This document shows, piece by piece, positions 33,916 through 43,393 of a stretch of DNA of 64,000 bases. The notes under the pieces were generated by a model, which saw only the letters and a program-made list of their open reading frames with translations, did not search any database and was not told where the DNA came from. This DNA comes from Antrihabitans cavernicola (GTDB lineage Bacteria > Actinomycetota > Actinomycetes > Mycobacteriales > Mycobacteriaceae): contig NZ_VLNY01000019.1 of the NCBI RefSeq assembly GCF_008297975.1, positions 1 to 64,000 of the forward strand, in the 5' to 3' direction. The position numbers and the translations under genes are program-made. Every line of letters starts with the position of its first letter. The first letter of the stretch is position 1.

Positions 33916-34848
33916 ATGACTACCACCACAGCCCAACCGACCACGATCAGCGGAACCAAGATCGTTCTGGGCAAGAATCAGTACGGCAAGGCCGAAGTCC
34001 GCCTGGTCAAGATCACCCGCGACACCGCTCGCCACGAGATCGAAGACCTCAACGTGACCTCGCAGTTGCACGGAGACTTCGAAGCGGCACACACCGAGGG
34101 CGACAACTCTCGCGTCGTACCGACCGATACCCAGAAGAACACCGTCTACGGCCTCGCCCGCGACGGCGTAGGTTCCCCCGAAGATCTCCTTCGGCGTTTG
34201 GGCGACCACTTCACGACCAACTTCGACTGGGTCAGCGGCGGTCGATGGGCGGCGGAGCAGTACTTCTGGGACCGCATCCAAGACCACGATCACGCCTTCT
34301 CGCGCAACAAGAGTGAGGTACGCACCGCGGTCCTGGAAATCGTCGACGGCGAGAAGACGCTGCTGGCGGGCCTGTCGGGGCTGACCGTGCTGAAGTCGAC
34401 GGGCAGCGAATTCCACGGCTTCCCCGTCGATCGGTACACCACGCTGAAGGAGACCAGCGACCGCATTCTGGCCACCGATGTCAGCGCCCGCTGGCGCTAC
34501 AGTGCGGCGGCCTCCGCGGCAACGGATACCGATTTCAACGGCATCTACACCTCCGTCCACGAACTGCTGTTGCAGGCCTTCGCCCAGACGCACTCGCTGG
34601 CTCTGCAGCAGACGATGTTCGAGATGGGCCGTCTCGTCCTCGAGACGCACCCGCAGATCGAAGAGATCCGATTCTCCCTGCCCAACAACCACCATTTCCT
34701 CGTCGATCTGACCCCGTTCGGTCAGGACAACCCGCAGGAGATCTTCTTCGCGGCGGACCGGCCGTACGGCCTCATCGAGGCGAGCATCCAGCGCGAAGGC
34801 CACGGCCCGTCGCATCCGATTTGGGAAAACGCCGCCGGCTTCTGCTAG
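33916..34848 (+). CDS. Urate oxidase (uricase, cofactor-independent)
   Basis: Oxidises urate with oxygen to 5-hydroxyisourate and hydrogen peroxide. The 310-residue protein has two tandem T-fold halves, the catalytic Lys25 in NQYGKAEVRLVKI, Thr70 in VVPTDTQKNT and the His motif NNHHFLVDL near residue 265. An open frame starting at 33883 overlaps uraH, so 33916 is used. It is the third gene of the urate operon. Confidence 0.95.
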   Translation: MTTTTAQPTTISGTKIVLGKNQYGKAEVRLVKITRDTARHEIEDLNVTSQLHGDFEAAHTEGDNSRVVPTDTQKNTVYGLARDGVGSPEDLLRRLGDHFTTNFDWVSGGRWAAEQYFWDRIQDHDHAFSRNKSEVRTAVLEIVDGEKTLLAGLSGLTVLKSTGSEFHGFPVDRYTTLKETSDRILATDVSARWRYSAAASAATDTDFNGIYTSVHELLLQAFAQTHSLALQQTMFEMGRLVLETHPQIEEIRFSLPNNHHFLVDLTPFGQDNPQEIFFAADRPYGLIEASIQREGHGPSHPIWENAAGFC

Positions 34849-34878
34849 CCGGCAACCCACACCATCAGGAGATCGATC

Positions 34879-36402
34879 ATGAAGAACAACCGTCAGCGGA
34901 ACACTTCCACTGCGCAACGCCCCGAAGACGAGCGGCTCTCGCTCGGCCGCACCTTCGCCTATGGCCTGCAGCACGTCCTCACCATGTACGGCGGCATCAT
35001 CGCCCCACCGCTCATCATCGGCGCCGCCGCGGGCGTCGATACCAACGACTTGGCGTTGTTGGTCGCATGCTGCCTCTTCGTCGGTGGGCTTGCGACCATC
35101 CTGCAAACGGTGGGCATCCCCTTCTTCGGCGCGCAGCTACCGCTGGTCCAGGGGACGTCCTTTGCTTCGGTCGCGACGCTGGTGGCGATCGTGAGCGGAG
35201 GTGGTGGCATACAAGCGGTCTTCGGAGCGGTGCTGGTGGCATCGCTGATCGGGTTCGTGGTCGCACCATTCTTCGCCAAGATCATCCGGTTCTTCCCACC
35301 GGTCGTGACCGGCGTGGTGATCACCATGATCGGTTTGTCGCTGACCCCGGTCGCGGCCAACTGGGCAATGGGTGGCGACGCCAAGGCCGAGTCGTACGGC
35401 AGCCTGGCGAACATCGGCCTCGCCGCTCTCACCCTCGCCATCGTGCTGTTGTTGAGCAAGGTCGGCAATGCCGCCATCTCGCGACTGTCCATCTTGCTCG
35501 CGATCGTCATCGGCACGCTCGTCGCATGGGCCACCGGAATGGCCGACTTCTCCAAGGTGGGTGACGGCGCCATCTTCGATCTGCCACGGCCGCTGGCCTT
35601 CGGAATGCCGGTCTTCGAGATCGGCGGCATCATCTCGATGACCATCGTGGTGCTGGTGATCCTCACCGAAACGACAGCAGACGTGTTGGCCGTCGGCGAG
35701 ATTGCCAAGACCCGCGTCGACTCCCGACGGATCGCCGACGGACTGCGCGCCGACATGGTCTCGAGCATCGTCGCGCCGTTCTTCAACACGTTCACCCAGA
35801 GCGCCTTTGCTCAGAACGTCGGACTGGTCGCCATCACAGGCGTCAAGAGCCGGTTCGTGGTCACCGCAGGCGGCGGCATCCTGGTGGTCCTCGGTCTGCT
35901 ACCCGTCCTCGGCCGAGTGGTGGCCGCCATCCCCCTTCCCGTCCTGGGCGGAGCAGGCATCGTGCTCTTCGGCACCGTTGCGGCGAGCGGCATCCGCACC
36001 CTGGCCAAGGTGAACTACAACAAGGGCATGAACATGCTCATCGTGTCGGCACCGCTGGCTTTCGGCATGATTCCGATCGTCAAACCCGACTTCTACGACG
36101 CCTTCCCGACGTGGTTGGCCACGATCCTGCACTCGGGAATCAGCTCGGCCTCGGCGCTCGCGGTGCTGCTGAACATCGTTTTCAACGAGCTGAAGTTCGG
36201 CAATCCGGCGAAGGACGCCTCGGTCTTCGCAGCCTCGCCGCCACGGATGGTCCGCGACGACGAGATCCAGAGCCTGCGCGACGGCGACTATTACCAGGCA
36301 GGCAAGCTCATCGACGCCAACGGTGACGAGATCCCTGTCGTCACTGCGGCGGAATACGCGGTGGCCCAGGCACACAAGAAGGTTGGAACCGCGTCACAAT
36401 AG
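34879..36402 (+). CDS. NCS2 purine (urate/xanthine) permease
   Basis: A 507-residue nucleobase-cation symporter-2 protein with 12-14 membrane helices. It has QHVLTMYGGIIAPP near residue 30, the QGTSFASVATL loop and the family signature TQSAFAQNVGLVAITGVKSRFV-like segment in two parts near residues 311-332. Its place right after uricase makes urate or xanthine the likely substrate. AGGAG lies seven bases before the ATG. Confidence 0.92.
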   Translation: MKNNRQRNTSTAQRPEDERLSLGRTFAYGLQHVLTMYGGIIAPPLIIGAAAGVDTNDLALLVACCLFVGGLATILQTVGIPFFGAQLPLVQGTSFASVATLVAIVSGGGGIQAVFGAVLVASLIGFVVAPFFAKIIRFFPPVVTGVVITMIGLSLTPVAANWAMGGDAKAESYGSLANIGLAALTLAIVLLLSKVGNAAISRLSILLAIVIGTLVAWATGMADFSKVGDGAIFDLPRPLAFGMPVFEIGGIISMTIVVLVILTETTADVLAVGEIAKTRVDSRRIADGLRADMVSSIVAPFFNTFTQSAFAQNVGLVAITGVKSRFVVTAGGGILVVLGLLPVLGRVVAAIPLPVLGGAGIVLFGTVAASGIRTLAKVNYNKGMNMLIVSAPLAFGMIPIVKPDFYDAFPTWLATILHSGISSASALAVLLNIVFNELKFGNPAKDASVFAASPPRMVRDDEIQSLRDGDYYQAGKLIDANGDEIPVVTAAEYAVAQAHKKVGTASQ

Positions 36403-36434
36403 AAGTACTCCACCGACTCCGAAGGACCGACGCC

Positions 36435-36887
36435 ATGAAATTTCGCGCAACCGTCGAACTGGGCGGCAAGACGGCAACCGGCATCGAAATACCTTCGGAG
36501 ATCGTGGCGGCGCTCGGTTCCGGCAAGAAGCCTGCTGTGCGCGTGACCATCAACGACGCCACCTACCGCAGCACCGTCGCAACGATGGGTGGCCGGTACA
36601 TGGTCGGTGTGAGTGCCGAGAATCGCGCGGTCACCGGCGTCAGCGCCGGTGACGAGGTGGATGTCGACATCGAGTTGGACACCGCCCCACGCGAAGTGGA
36701 CGTACCGGCTGACTTCGCGGCGGCGCTACAGGCCGATGGTGGTGCCGCGCAGAAGTTCTTCGACACCATTTCCTACAGCAACAAGCGGTGGCACGTGCTC
36801 TCGATCGACGGCGCCAAGTCGGCCGATACCCGCCAGCGGCGCATCGACAAGTCGGTCGCGATGCTGCGAGAAGGTCGGGCGCGCTAG
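36435..36887 (+). CDS. DUF1905/YdeI (OmdA)-like protein
   Basis: A 150-residue cytosolic protein. The N-terminal half (KFRATVELGGKTATGIEIP, then AGDEVDVDIELD) is a DUF1905-type barrel, and the C-terminal half (FAAALQADGGAAQKFFDTISYSNKRWHVLSI) is the YdeI/OmdA-type helical domain. Function is not established. It follows the permease by 32 bases with AAGGA upstream and may be the last gene of the urate transcript. It overlaps the convergent acyl-CoA dehydrogenase gene by four bases. Confidence 0.8.
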   Translation: MKFRATVELGGKTATGIEIPSEIVAALGSGKKPAVRVTINDATYRSTVATMGGRYMVGVSAENRAVTGVSAGDEVDVDIELDTAPREVDVPADFAAALQADGGAAQKFFDTISYSNKRWHVLSIDGAKSADTRQRRIDKSVAMLREGRAR

Positions 36888-38050
36888 GCGGAGCGCGCCG
36901 CGTAGCCGAGCGTTTTGGCCGCGAGATCCGCCATCACTTCGCGAGCACCGCCGCCGATCGGCAAGATGCGCGCATCGCGGTAGTGCCGTTCCACTTCGCT
37001 CTCCCGCATGTAGCCCAGACCGCCGTGCAGTTGCACCGCCTGATCCACGACGAACGAACATGCATCCGTCGCTTGATTTTTCGCCATGCAGACCTGCGGC
37101 ACCAGAACTTCGCCCGCGGCAGCACGCAATGCGACCTGCCGAGTGAACGCCCGCGCCACTTCCACCGCTTGGGCCATCTCCACCAGCTTGTGTTGCACCA
37201 CTTGCCTGCTGATCAGGGCACGACCGAACGTCGTCCGCAGCTTGGTCCATTCGACTGTCAGATCCAAAGCGCGCGCAGCGGTGGCATATGCGGCCACCGC
37301 CAGGGCAATTCGCTCGTTCTGGAACTGCTCCATCAGCAAGCGGAAACCACCGTTCTCCTCCCCCACGAGATTCGCGGCAGGAACGCGGCAGTCGGTGAAC
37401 GACAGTTCCGCGGTGTCCGAGCAATGCCAGCCCAGTTTCTCCAGCTTGCGTGATACCTCGAATCCCGCTGTGTCCTTGTCGATCACGAGCAGCGACACAC
37501 CGCCATAGCCCGGGCCACCGGTGCGGACCGCCGTCGTGACGAAGTCGGCGCGCACACCGGAGGTGATGTAGGTCTTGGCGCCGTTGACCACGTAGTGGTC
37601 GCCATCGCGACGCGCGGTGGTGCTCAACGACGCGACGTCCGAGCCTGCACCGGGTTCGGTCACCCCGAGCGACCCGATCTTCTCGCCCGCCAAGGTCGGC
37701 TTGACGTACCGCTCGATATGGTCGGCGTTGCCTGCCGACACGATGTGCGGGAGGGCGATTCCATGGGTGAACAAACCGGCCTGCAGTCCGGACGATCCGC
37801 CGGCTTGAACCAGCTCTTCCGTGACCACGATCGTGTCGATGGGCGAACCACCGCTGCCGCCCACCGCTTCGTCGAACCCGATCCCCAGCAGACCGATCGA
37901 AGCGGCCGACTTGTGCAGCGAACGCGGGATTTCCTGGTCACGTTCCCACTGGTCGATGTTCGGCACGACTTCCTTTTCGACGAAGCGGCGCACGGTCTCG
38001 CGCAGCGCAACGCGCTCGGGGGTCGCAAACGGATCGACGTAGGTGTCCAT
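36884..38050 (-). CDS. Acyl-CoA dehydrogenase
   Basis: A 388-residue FAD enzyme that introduces the alpha-beta double bond into an acyl-CoA. It has FTHGIALPHIVSAGN, GVTEPGAGSDVASL, and the C-terminal QLHGGLGYMRESEVERHYRDARI. Where many family members have the base Glu in YEGT, it reads GGGA; the base may instead be the Glu in NERIALAV, as in the isovaleryl/long-chain class. The start at 38050 has AGAGAGC upstream. The substrate cannot be told. A perfect inverted repeat sits 28 bases upstream of the start. Confidence 0.9.
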   Translation of the reverse strand: MDTYVDPFATPERVALRETVRRFVEKEVVPNIDQWERDQEIPRSLHKSAASIGLLGIGFDEAVGGSGGSPIDTIVVTEELVQAGGSSGLQAGLFTHGIALPHIVSAGNADHIERYVKPTLAGEKIGSLGVTEPGAGSDVASLSTTARRDGDHYVVNGAKTYITSGVRADFVTTAVRTGGPGYGGVSLLVIDKDTAGFEVSRKLEKLGWHCSDTAELSFTDCRVPAANLVGEENGGFRLLMEQFQNERIALAVAAYATAARALDLTVEWTKLRTTFGRALISRQVVQHKLVEMAQAVEVARAFTRQVALRAAAGEVLVPQVCMAKNQATDACSFVVDQAVQLHGGLGYMRESEVERHYRDARILPIGGGAREVMADLAAKTLGYAARSA

Positions 38051-38078
38051 GTTTTGCTCTCTGGTCCGCATCGTAGGA

Positions 38079-38102
38079 AAAACAGTCACGCATGACTGTT
38101 TT
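38079..38102. promoter_or_regulatory. Perfect inverted repeat between acyl-CoA dehydrogenase and HAD genes
   Basis: Arms AAAACAGTCA (38079-38088) and TGACTGTTTT (38093-38102) are exact complements around the spacer CGCA. It lies in the 131-base divergent region, overlapping the likely -35 of the dehydrogenase (TACGAT -10 at 38070-38075). The size is typical of a TetR-family operator. No TetR gene is adjacent in the window. Confidence 0.6.
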
Positions 38103-38181
38103 GAGCTGTGCCACGAGTCAAACACATGCCCGACGACGTGCGCAAGACCTCACGTTCGACAGGGTCGGGCACAATGCGAAC

Positions 38182-38889
38182 GTGACCACGATCAAGGCCC
38201 TGCTGTTCGACGTCCAGGGAACCGCCACCGATTTCCACACCCCGGTCACCGCGGCTGCCCGACGGATCAGCGCGGGTAGACACCCCGACACGGACTGGTC
38301 CGCAGTCGTGAACGATTGGCGGGCAGCCTATTTCAGGCTTGTCGATACCACCCCGGTCAGTCGAGAGAACTGGGTGAGCGTGCATTCGATCTACCGAGAC
38401 TCGCTCGACGAGTTGCTCTCCGACAATAGGATCGGCGACGTCTCCGCCGCAGAGCGCGACGAACTGACACTGGCGTGGCAACAGCTGATTCCGTGGCCGG
38501 ACACCGTGGGCGGCATGACCCGACTGAAACAGCGATACACGCTCGCCGCCCTCTCGAACGCCGATGTGTCCGCCGTGATCAACCTGTCGAAGCTCGGCGG
38601 GCTGCCCTGGGACGCGGTATTCAGTGCCGAAATGTTCGGAGCATTCAAGCCCGACCCGATCACCTACCGCACCGCCGCGCAGTACCTGGGCCTCGACGCC
38701 GAGCAGATCATGATGGTGGCCAGCCACAAATACGACATCGAGGCCGCTGCCGCCCTCGGCTTTCGCACCGCCTTCGTTGCCCGCCCGTTCGAGTACGGCG
38801 CCAACGGCACTGCAGATGTGGCGTACGACAACAAGTTCGATCTCAATGCCGCGGACTTCGCGGATCTCGCGACTCAGCTCGGCTGCTGA
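38182..38889 (+). CDS. HAD-superfamily hydrolase (haloacid dehalogenase type II-like)
   Basis: A 235-residue protein with HAD motif I as [11 protein letters not shown] (nucleophile Asp near residue 9), motif II SNAD near residue 130, the Lys motif FGAFKPDP and motif [11 protein letters not shown]. The spacing and the helical cap resemble L-2-haloacid dehalogenases, but the substrate is unknown. The GTG at 38182 was chosen as the start just before the HAD core. Its 3' end overlaps cysQ by 16 bases on the opposite strand. Confidence 0.82.
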   Translation: MTTIKALLFDVQGTATDFHTPVTAAARRISAGRHPDTDWSAVVNDWRAAYFRLVDTTPVSRENWVSVHSIYRDSLDELLSDNRIGDVSAAERDELTLAWQQLIPWPDTVGGMTRLKQRYTLAALSNADVSAVINLSKLGGLPWDAVFSAEMFGAFKPDPITYRTAAQYLGLDAEQIMMVASHKYDIEAAAALGFRTAFVARPFEYGANGTADVAYDNKFDLNAADFADLATQLGC

Positions 38890-39617
38890 GCAGCGATCAC
38901 CGCCAATATCTGTTCGGCGAGTTCCGCACGACAGATCACCAGGTCCGGCAGGTACGGGTGCGCTTCGTTGTAGCGCAGTGGCGATCCATCGGCGCGCGAG
39001 CAGTGCAGGCCCGCCGCGAGGGCAACGCCGACCGGCGCTGCCGAATCCCACTCCCATTGGCCACCCGCGTGAACGTAGGCCTCGGCGTCGCCGCGCACCA
39101 CAGCCATCGCCTTCGCGCCTGCCGACCCCATCGGCACCAATTCGGCTCCCAAAGTCGACTTCAGAGCTTCGGCGAACTTCGGCGGCCGACTCGCGCTGAC
39201 CAACACCCGCATCGGCTGGGCGGCCGTCGTGCTCGCGAACGTCTCGTCCGTTGCGTACACGACGCGCAGCGATGGCTGAGCCACGGCGGCAGCGGTTATC
39301 CCGCTCCCCCGCTCCCACAGCGCGACGTGCACGGCCCAGTCGGGTCGGTCGCCCATTCCGTATTCGCGGGTGCCGTCGAGGGGGTCGATGATCCACACGC
39401 GGTCACATCCCAACCGCGACTTGTCGTCCGTACTTTCCTCGGACAGCACAGCGTCGTCGGGTCGATCGGCCGCAAGGCGTTCCAGCAGAAGGGCATTGGC
39501 CTGCAGGTCGCCTTGGCGACCCAACTCTCGCGGGTCGAGCGGCTGGGTGCGCAGCGTTGCCAGCAGGTCACCTGCCTGCTGTGCGATCGCCGCCGCGAAT
39601 CGTGCATCGGACGTCAT
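38874..39617 (-). CDS. cysQ: 3'(2'),5'-bisphosphate nucleotidase CysQ
   Basis: Hydrolyses PAP, the product of sulfotransferases and PAPS reductase, to AMP. The 247-residue protein is of the inositol monophosphatase superfamily, with LSEES (58-62), the metal motif WIIDPLDGT with Asp78 and Asp81, and WEWDSAAP near residue 195. ATG at 39617 overlaps the cysNC stop (ATGA); a longer open frame running into cysNC is not used. It is the last gene of the iclR-cysD-cysNC-cysQ operon. Confidence 0.9.
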   Translation of the reverse strand: MTSDARFAAAIAQQAGDLLATLRTQPLDPRELGRQGDLQANALLLERLAADRPDDAVLSEESTDDKSRLGCDRVWIIDPLDGTREYGMGDRPDWAVHVALWERGSGITAAAVAQPSLRVVYATDETFASTTAAQPMRVLVSASRPPKFAEALKSTLGAELVPMGSAGAKAMAVVRGDAEAYVHAGGQWEWDSAAPVGVALAAGLHCSRADGSPLRYNEAHPYLPDLVICRAELAEQILAVIAAQQPS

Positions 39618-41458
39618 AATCTCAGTATCTCCATGATCTGCAGCGCCTGAGCGATCGCGTCCCCGTCGGCAGGCCGCAACACCAGTTCCGCGCGCATCGG
39701 CGGCTCGTACGGTGCGTCCACACCGGTGAATCCGACGATCTCGCCGGCTCGGGCCTTGGCGTACATGCCTTTCGGGTCGCGCTGCTCGCATACAGCAACG
39801 GGTGTGTCGACGAATACTTCGACGAACGGCAGTCCCGCGTCGTCGTGCATCGCCCGGATCCGATCTCGGCTTTCCCGAAAGGGGCTGATCAACGAGACGA
39901 TCGCCACCACCCCCGAATCTGCAAGCAGCTGTGCGACGGCCCCCACGCGGCGAATGTTCTCGTTCCGATCCGCTTCGCCGAAGCCGAGGTCCGCATTGAG
40001 ACCATGGCGCAGGTTGTCGCCGTCGAGCCGGTACGCCGGATGCCCCGCCGCGACCAGTCGCCGCTCCAACTCCACTGCAACAGAGGACTTCCCGCTGGCG
40101 GACAACCCGGTGATCCATACCGTCATACCCTTTGTCGCACGCTCTTCGCGTGAAACCGCCGCGGCGTGCCACACCACTTTGTTGGCCGAGAGTGTCGGAC
40201 CCGTGATCACTCCGGCCGCCACCGTGTTGCCGGTCGCCTCGTCGATCAGGATGAAGCTGCCAGTGACTCGGTTGCGTCGATAGGCGTCGAACAGCAGCGG
40301 CTGTTGCGTGCGCAGCTGCACGCGCCCGATCTCGTTGAGCCCCAGCGATTGCGCACCGACATCGCGATGCAGAGTGTTGACGTCGATTCGGTAGTCGATG
40401 CGCACAACCTGCGCACGCACAGTGCGGGTGGTATGCATCATCGTGTATTTCGCATCAGGCTCCATGCTCGACCGTTCGGCGAACCAACAGATCATCGCAT
40501 CGACCTCCTGGCCGAGCAGTGGACGATTGTTGGGGCGGCAGAACACATCTCCGCGCCCGACATCCAGATCGTCGGTCAGCTCGATACACACCGCAGCGGG
40601 CGCGAACGCCTCGTTGACCGGTGCGCCGCCCGGACCCCAGATGGCTTTGACGGTCGACGCGAACCCGGACGGCATCGCGACCACCTCGTCACCCGGCTTG
40701 AAGATGCCGCTCGCGACGGTGCCCGCGTAGCCACGGAAATCGTGCAAACTCGCATCCGATCGATTCTGCGGACGGATCACGTACTGCACAGGAAACCGCG
40801 CGTCGATCAGGTTGCGATCGGATGCAACGTGCACCTGTTCGAGGAAGTGCAACAGCGAACCACCCTCGTACCACGCCATATTCGCGGTGCGTTCGACGAT
40901 GTTGTCACCGAGGAGCGCAGAGACGGGGATGAACGTCAGATCGTGCACGTCCAGCTTCATGGCGAACGCGCGGAACTCCTCGGCCAGTTCGTCGAAGCGT
41001 TGTTGCGACCAGTCGACCAGGTCCATCTTGTTGATGCAGAGCACCACGTGCGGGATGCCGAGCAGGCTCGCGATGAACGCGTGCCTGCGCGTCTGTTCGA
41101 CGATTCCTTTGCGGGCATCGACCAGGATCAACGCGAGGTCGGCTGTAGATGCACCGGTGACCATGTTGCGGGTGTACTGCTCGTGGCCGGGTGTGTCCGC
41201 GATGATGAACGAGCGCCGCGGTGTCGAGAAATACCGATGTGCCACATCGATCGTTATGCCCTGCTCGCGCTCCGCTCGAAGACCGTCGGTCAGCAACGCG
41301 AGGTTTGCCTGCTCGTCGCCGCGCTGCCTGCTGGTGCGTTCGACCGCCTCCAGCTGGTCTTCGAAGATCGCTTTGGAGTCGTAGAGCAATCGGCCGATCA
41401 GCGTCGATTTGCCGTCGTCGACGCTGCCCGCGGTCGTCACGCGAAGATGAGGTGCCAT
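39614..41458 (-). CDS. cysNC: Bifunctional sulfate adenylyltransferase subunit 1 / APS kinase
   Basis: A 614-residue fusion that makes PAPS. The N-terminal GTPase CysN (1-430) has GSVDDGKST at 11-19, [12 protein letters not shown] at 88-99 and NKMD at 143-146; it drives APS formation with CysD. The C-terminal APS kinase (about 440-614) has the P-loop GLSASGKSS at 451-459 and phosphorylates APS to PAPS. The same fusion is known in M. tuberculosis. The start overlaps the cysD stop (ATGA). Confidence 0.96.
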   Translation of the reverse strand: MAPHLRVTTAGSVDDGKSTLIGRLLYDSKAIFEDQLEAVERTSRQRGDEQANLALLTDGLRAEREQGITIDVAHRYFSTPRRSFIIADTPGHEQYTRNMVTGASTADLALILVDARKGIVEQTRRHAFIASLLGIPHVVLCINKMDLVDWSQQRFDELAEEFRAFAMKLDVHDLTFIPVSALLGDNIVERTANMAWYEGGSLLHFLEQVHVASDRNLIDARFPVQYVIRPQNRSDASLHDFRGYAGTVASGIFKPGDEVVAMPSGFASTVKAIWGPGGAPVNEAFAPAAVCIELTDDLDVGRGDVFCRPNNRPLLGQEVDAMICWFAERSSMEPDAKYTMMHTTRTVRAQVVRIDYRIDVNTLHRDVGAQSLGLNEIGRVQLRTQQPLLFDAYRRNRVTGSFILIDEATGNTVAAGVITGPTLSANKVVWHAAAVSREERATKGMTVWITGLSASGKSSVAVELERRLVAAGHPAYRLDGDNLRHGLNADLGFGEADRNENIRRVGAVAQLLADSGVVAIVSLISPFRESRDRIRAMHDDAGLPFVEVFVDTPVAVCEQRDPKGMYAKARAGEIVGFTGVDAPYEPPMRAELVLRPADGDAIAQALQIMEILRL

Positions 41459-42375
41459 CAGAAGTAGCCCTCCTTCTTGCGGTCTTCCATGCCCGCCTCC
41501 GAGAACCGGTCGTCGGCGCGCGTTGCGCCACGCTCGGTGATGCGGCTGGACGCGACCTCCGCGACGACAGCCGCCGGTGTATCGGCGGACGACTCGACGC
41601 ATCCGGTGCACGTGGCGTCTCCGACTGTGCGAAACCGCACCGATGCCTCGAAGGGCTGATCCTCCGGCAACAGCCGAAGAAAGCGGGTGCGCGCGAGCAA
41701 CATTCCGTCGCGCGGCACCACTTCGCGTCTATGCGAATAGTAGAGCGACGGGAGTGCGATCTCCTCGGCCTGGATGTATCGCCAGATGTCCAACTCGGTC
41801 CAGTTGGACAACGGGAACACCCGAATGTGCTCACCCTTGCGATGCCTGCCGTTGTACAACGCCCACAGTTCGGGACGCTGCGCCCGCGGATCCCATTGTC
41901 CGAATTCGTCTCTGAAACTGAACACACGCTCCTTGGCTCGCGCCTTCTCCTCGTCCCTGCGCGCGCCGCCGAACACCGCGTCGAACTCGTTGGCGGCAAT
42001 GCCGCGCAGCAACGCCACCGTTTGCAGCCGATTGCGGCTCGCGCGAAATCCGGTTTCCTCGACGACTCGGCCGGCATCGATGTCGTCCTGCACGCTCGAC
42101 ACGACCAATCGCAGCCCCAGCCTGTCCACCGTTGCATCGCGAAACTCGATCACTTCGTCGAAATTCTCTCCGGTGTCGACATGCATCACCGAGAACGGAA
42201 TCGGCGCGGGCCAGAACGCCTTCGACGCGATGTGGAGCATCACAACGGAGTCTTTGCCACCGGAGAACAGCAAGCCGGGTCGCTCGAACTGAGCAGCCAC
42301 CTCACGGAAGATGTGAACAGCCTCGGCCTCGAGTGTCTGCAGATGCGAAAGCTCGTACAGCGTAGTCGAATTCAT
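41458..42375 (-). CDS. cysD: Sulfate adenylyltransferase subunit 2
   Basis: Catalytic subunit of ATP sulfurylase, forming APS from sulfate and ATP with CysN. The 305-residue protein has the PP-loop SGGKDS at 38-43 and the YYSHRREVVPRDGML segment. It overlaps iclR upstream and cysNC downstream by about four bases each, which indicates one transcript and coupled translation. Confidence 0.96.
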   Translation of the reverse strand: MNSTTLYELSHLQTLEAEAVHIFREVAAQFERPGLLFSGGKDSVVMLHIASKAFWPAPIPFSVMHVDTGENFDEVIEFRDATVDRLGLRLVVSSVQDDIDAGRVVEETGFRASRNRLQTVALLRGIAANEFDAVFGGARRDEEKARAKERVFSFRDEFGQWDPRAQRPELWALYNGRHRKGEHIRVFPLSNWTELDIWRYIQAEEIALPSLYYSHRREVVPRDGMLLARTRFLRLLPEDQPFEASVRFRTVGDATCTGCVESSADTPAAVVAEVASSRITERGATRADDRFSEAGMEDRKKEGYF

Positions 42376-43301
42376 CGCTGACCCACCGCGCGCGCCCTGC
42401 CACCGATCTCGGCTGTGATCGCGTCGGCCGCCGCAACCAATGCGGCACCGCGCTCGGCGATCTCGGCGCGACCGATCGCCGCGCCGATGTGCAGAGTGAC
42501 CACCATCGCCTGGTTGCCGTCGCCGTCGTAGGTCGGTGCCGCGACCAGGCTCACTCGGTGTTCGTCGGAGTCGTCGTCACCGTCGAGTTGAATCCGCTCG
42601 CCGAGGCTGGACACCATCTCGCCGAGCACCGCCCGCAACTCCGGCGGAAGTTCATGCGCGGCAACACCTGCCATCGCGCTCTGCAGACGCCGACCGATGG
42701 GAGTGAGGGTTTCCACCAGGTAGCCCGTGGAACGGCACTGCGCGACGACGCGTCGCAGCCGCTCACGGTCGTAGCGGACCGGCAATGTCGGCTCGCGGCG
42801 CAACCAGGATTCCAGCTCGTCGTCGCCGCCCCACAGTACGTACATGAGCCCGACCGGCGGGGCGAACGGATAGACCTGCCCCACCTTCGCCGTCGCTCGA
42901 ACCCCTTCCGGTGCAGTGATGTCCAGAACAACGACCTGATCGCCCACCACGGCCGACGCGGAACAGGTGGTGTGGAAACGGGCGCTGACCGCGGCAAGAT
43001 GACGCCGTGCGATCGCCCCGACCGCGTAGCCCTCCTGCGCGGCCCTACCGGCGGCGATCAGCGCGGGGCCGAGTCCGTACGTCTTCGATTCCGCATCACG
43101 GGTCAGGTAGCCGGCCTCGGCGAGTGCGGTGACGATACCGAGGCACGTCGGTTTGCTGATGTCGAGTTGTCTTGCGAGTTCCGACAAGCCGAATCGCCGA
43201 TCCTTGCGTGCGACAAGAAAGTCGAGGACTTGAATCACGCGTTCGGTCGGTGGCGAGCGCCTCCCGTTGACGCTCGACATCGGCGGGTCCAGGACAGACA
43301 A
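42372..43301 (-). CDS. IclR-family transcriptional regulator
   Basis: A 309-residue regulator with an N-terminal winged HTH (RFGLSELARQLDISKPTCLGIVTALAEAGYL) and a C-terminal IclR effector domain. The start is TTG at 43301, supported by a perfect AAGGAG seven bases upstream; an ATG at 43280 has no ribosome-binding site. It heads the operon with cysD, cysNC and cysQ and is divergent from the DUF1214-sulfotransferase pair, so it is the likely local regulator of both units. Confidence 0.88.
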   Translation of the reverse strand: MSVLDPPMSSVNGRRSPPTERVIQVLDFLVARKDRRFGLSELARQLDISKPTCLGIVTALAEAGYLTRDAESKTYGLGPALIAAGRAAQEGYAVGAIARRHLAAVSARFHTTCSASAVVGDQVVVLDITAPEGVRATAKVGQVYPFAPPVGLMYVLWGGDDELESWLRREPTLPVRYDRERLRRVVAQCRSTGYLVETLTPIGRRLQSAMAGVAAHELPPELRAVLGEMVSSLGERIQLDGDDDSDEHRVSLVAAPTYDGDGNQAMVVTLHIGAAIGRAEIAERGAALVAAADAITAEIGGRARAVGQR

Positions 43302-43313
43302 TTGACCGCTCCT

Positions 43314-43348
43314 TAGAACACGTTCTATTCTCTCTGGAACAGGTTTAC
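43314..43348. promoter_or_regulatory. Twin operator boxes in the sulfation control region
   Basis: A perfect 14-bp palindrome TAGAACACGTTCTA (43314-43327) is followed by TGGAACAGGTTTAC (43335-43348). Both fit the pattern TnnAACnnGTTnnA, the second with one mismatch. Their centres are 21 bp apart, two helical turns, in the 92-base gap between the divergent iclR operon and the DUF1214 gene. The pattern equals the recalled binding motif of the steroid regulator KstR; the IclR protein is the other candidate binder. Confidence 0.65.
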
Positions 43349-43393
43349 CACACGGGTACATATTTGGACCCAACGATCGACTAGGAGTTGCCC

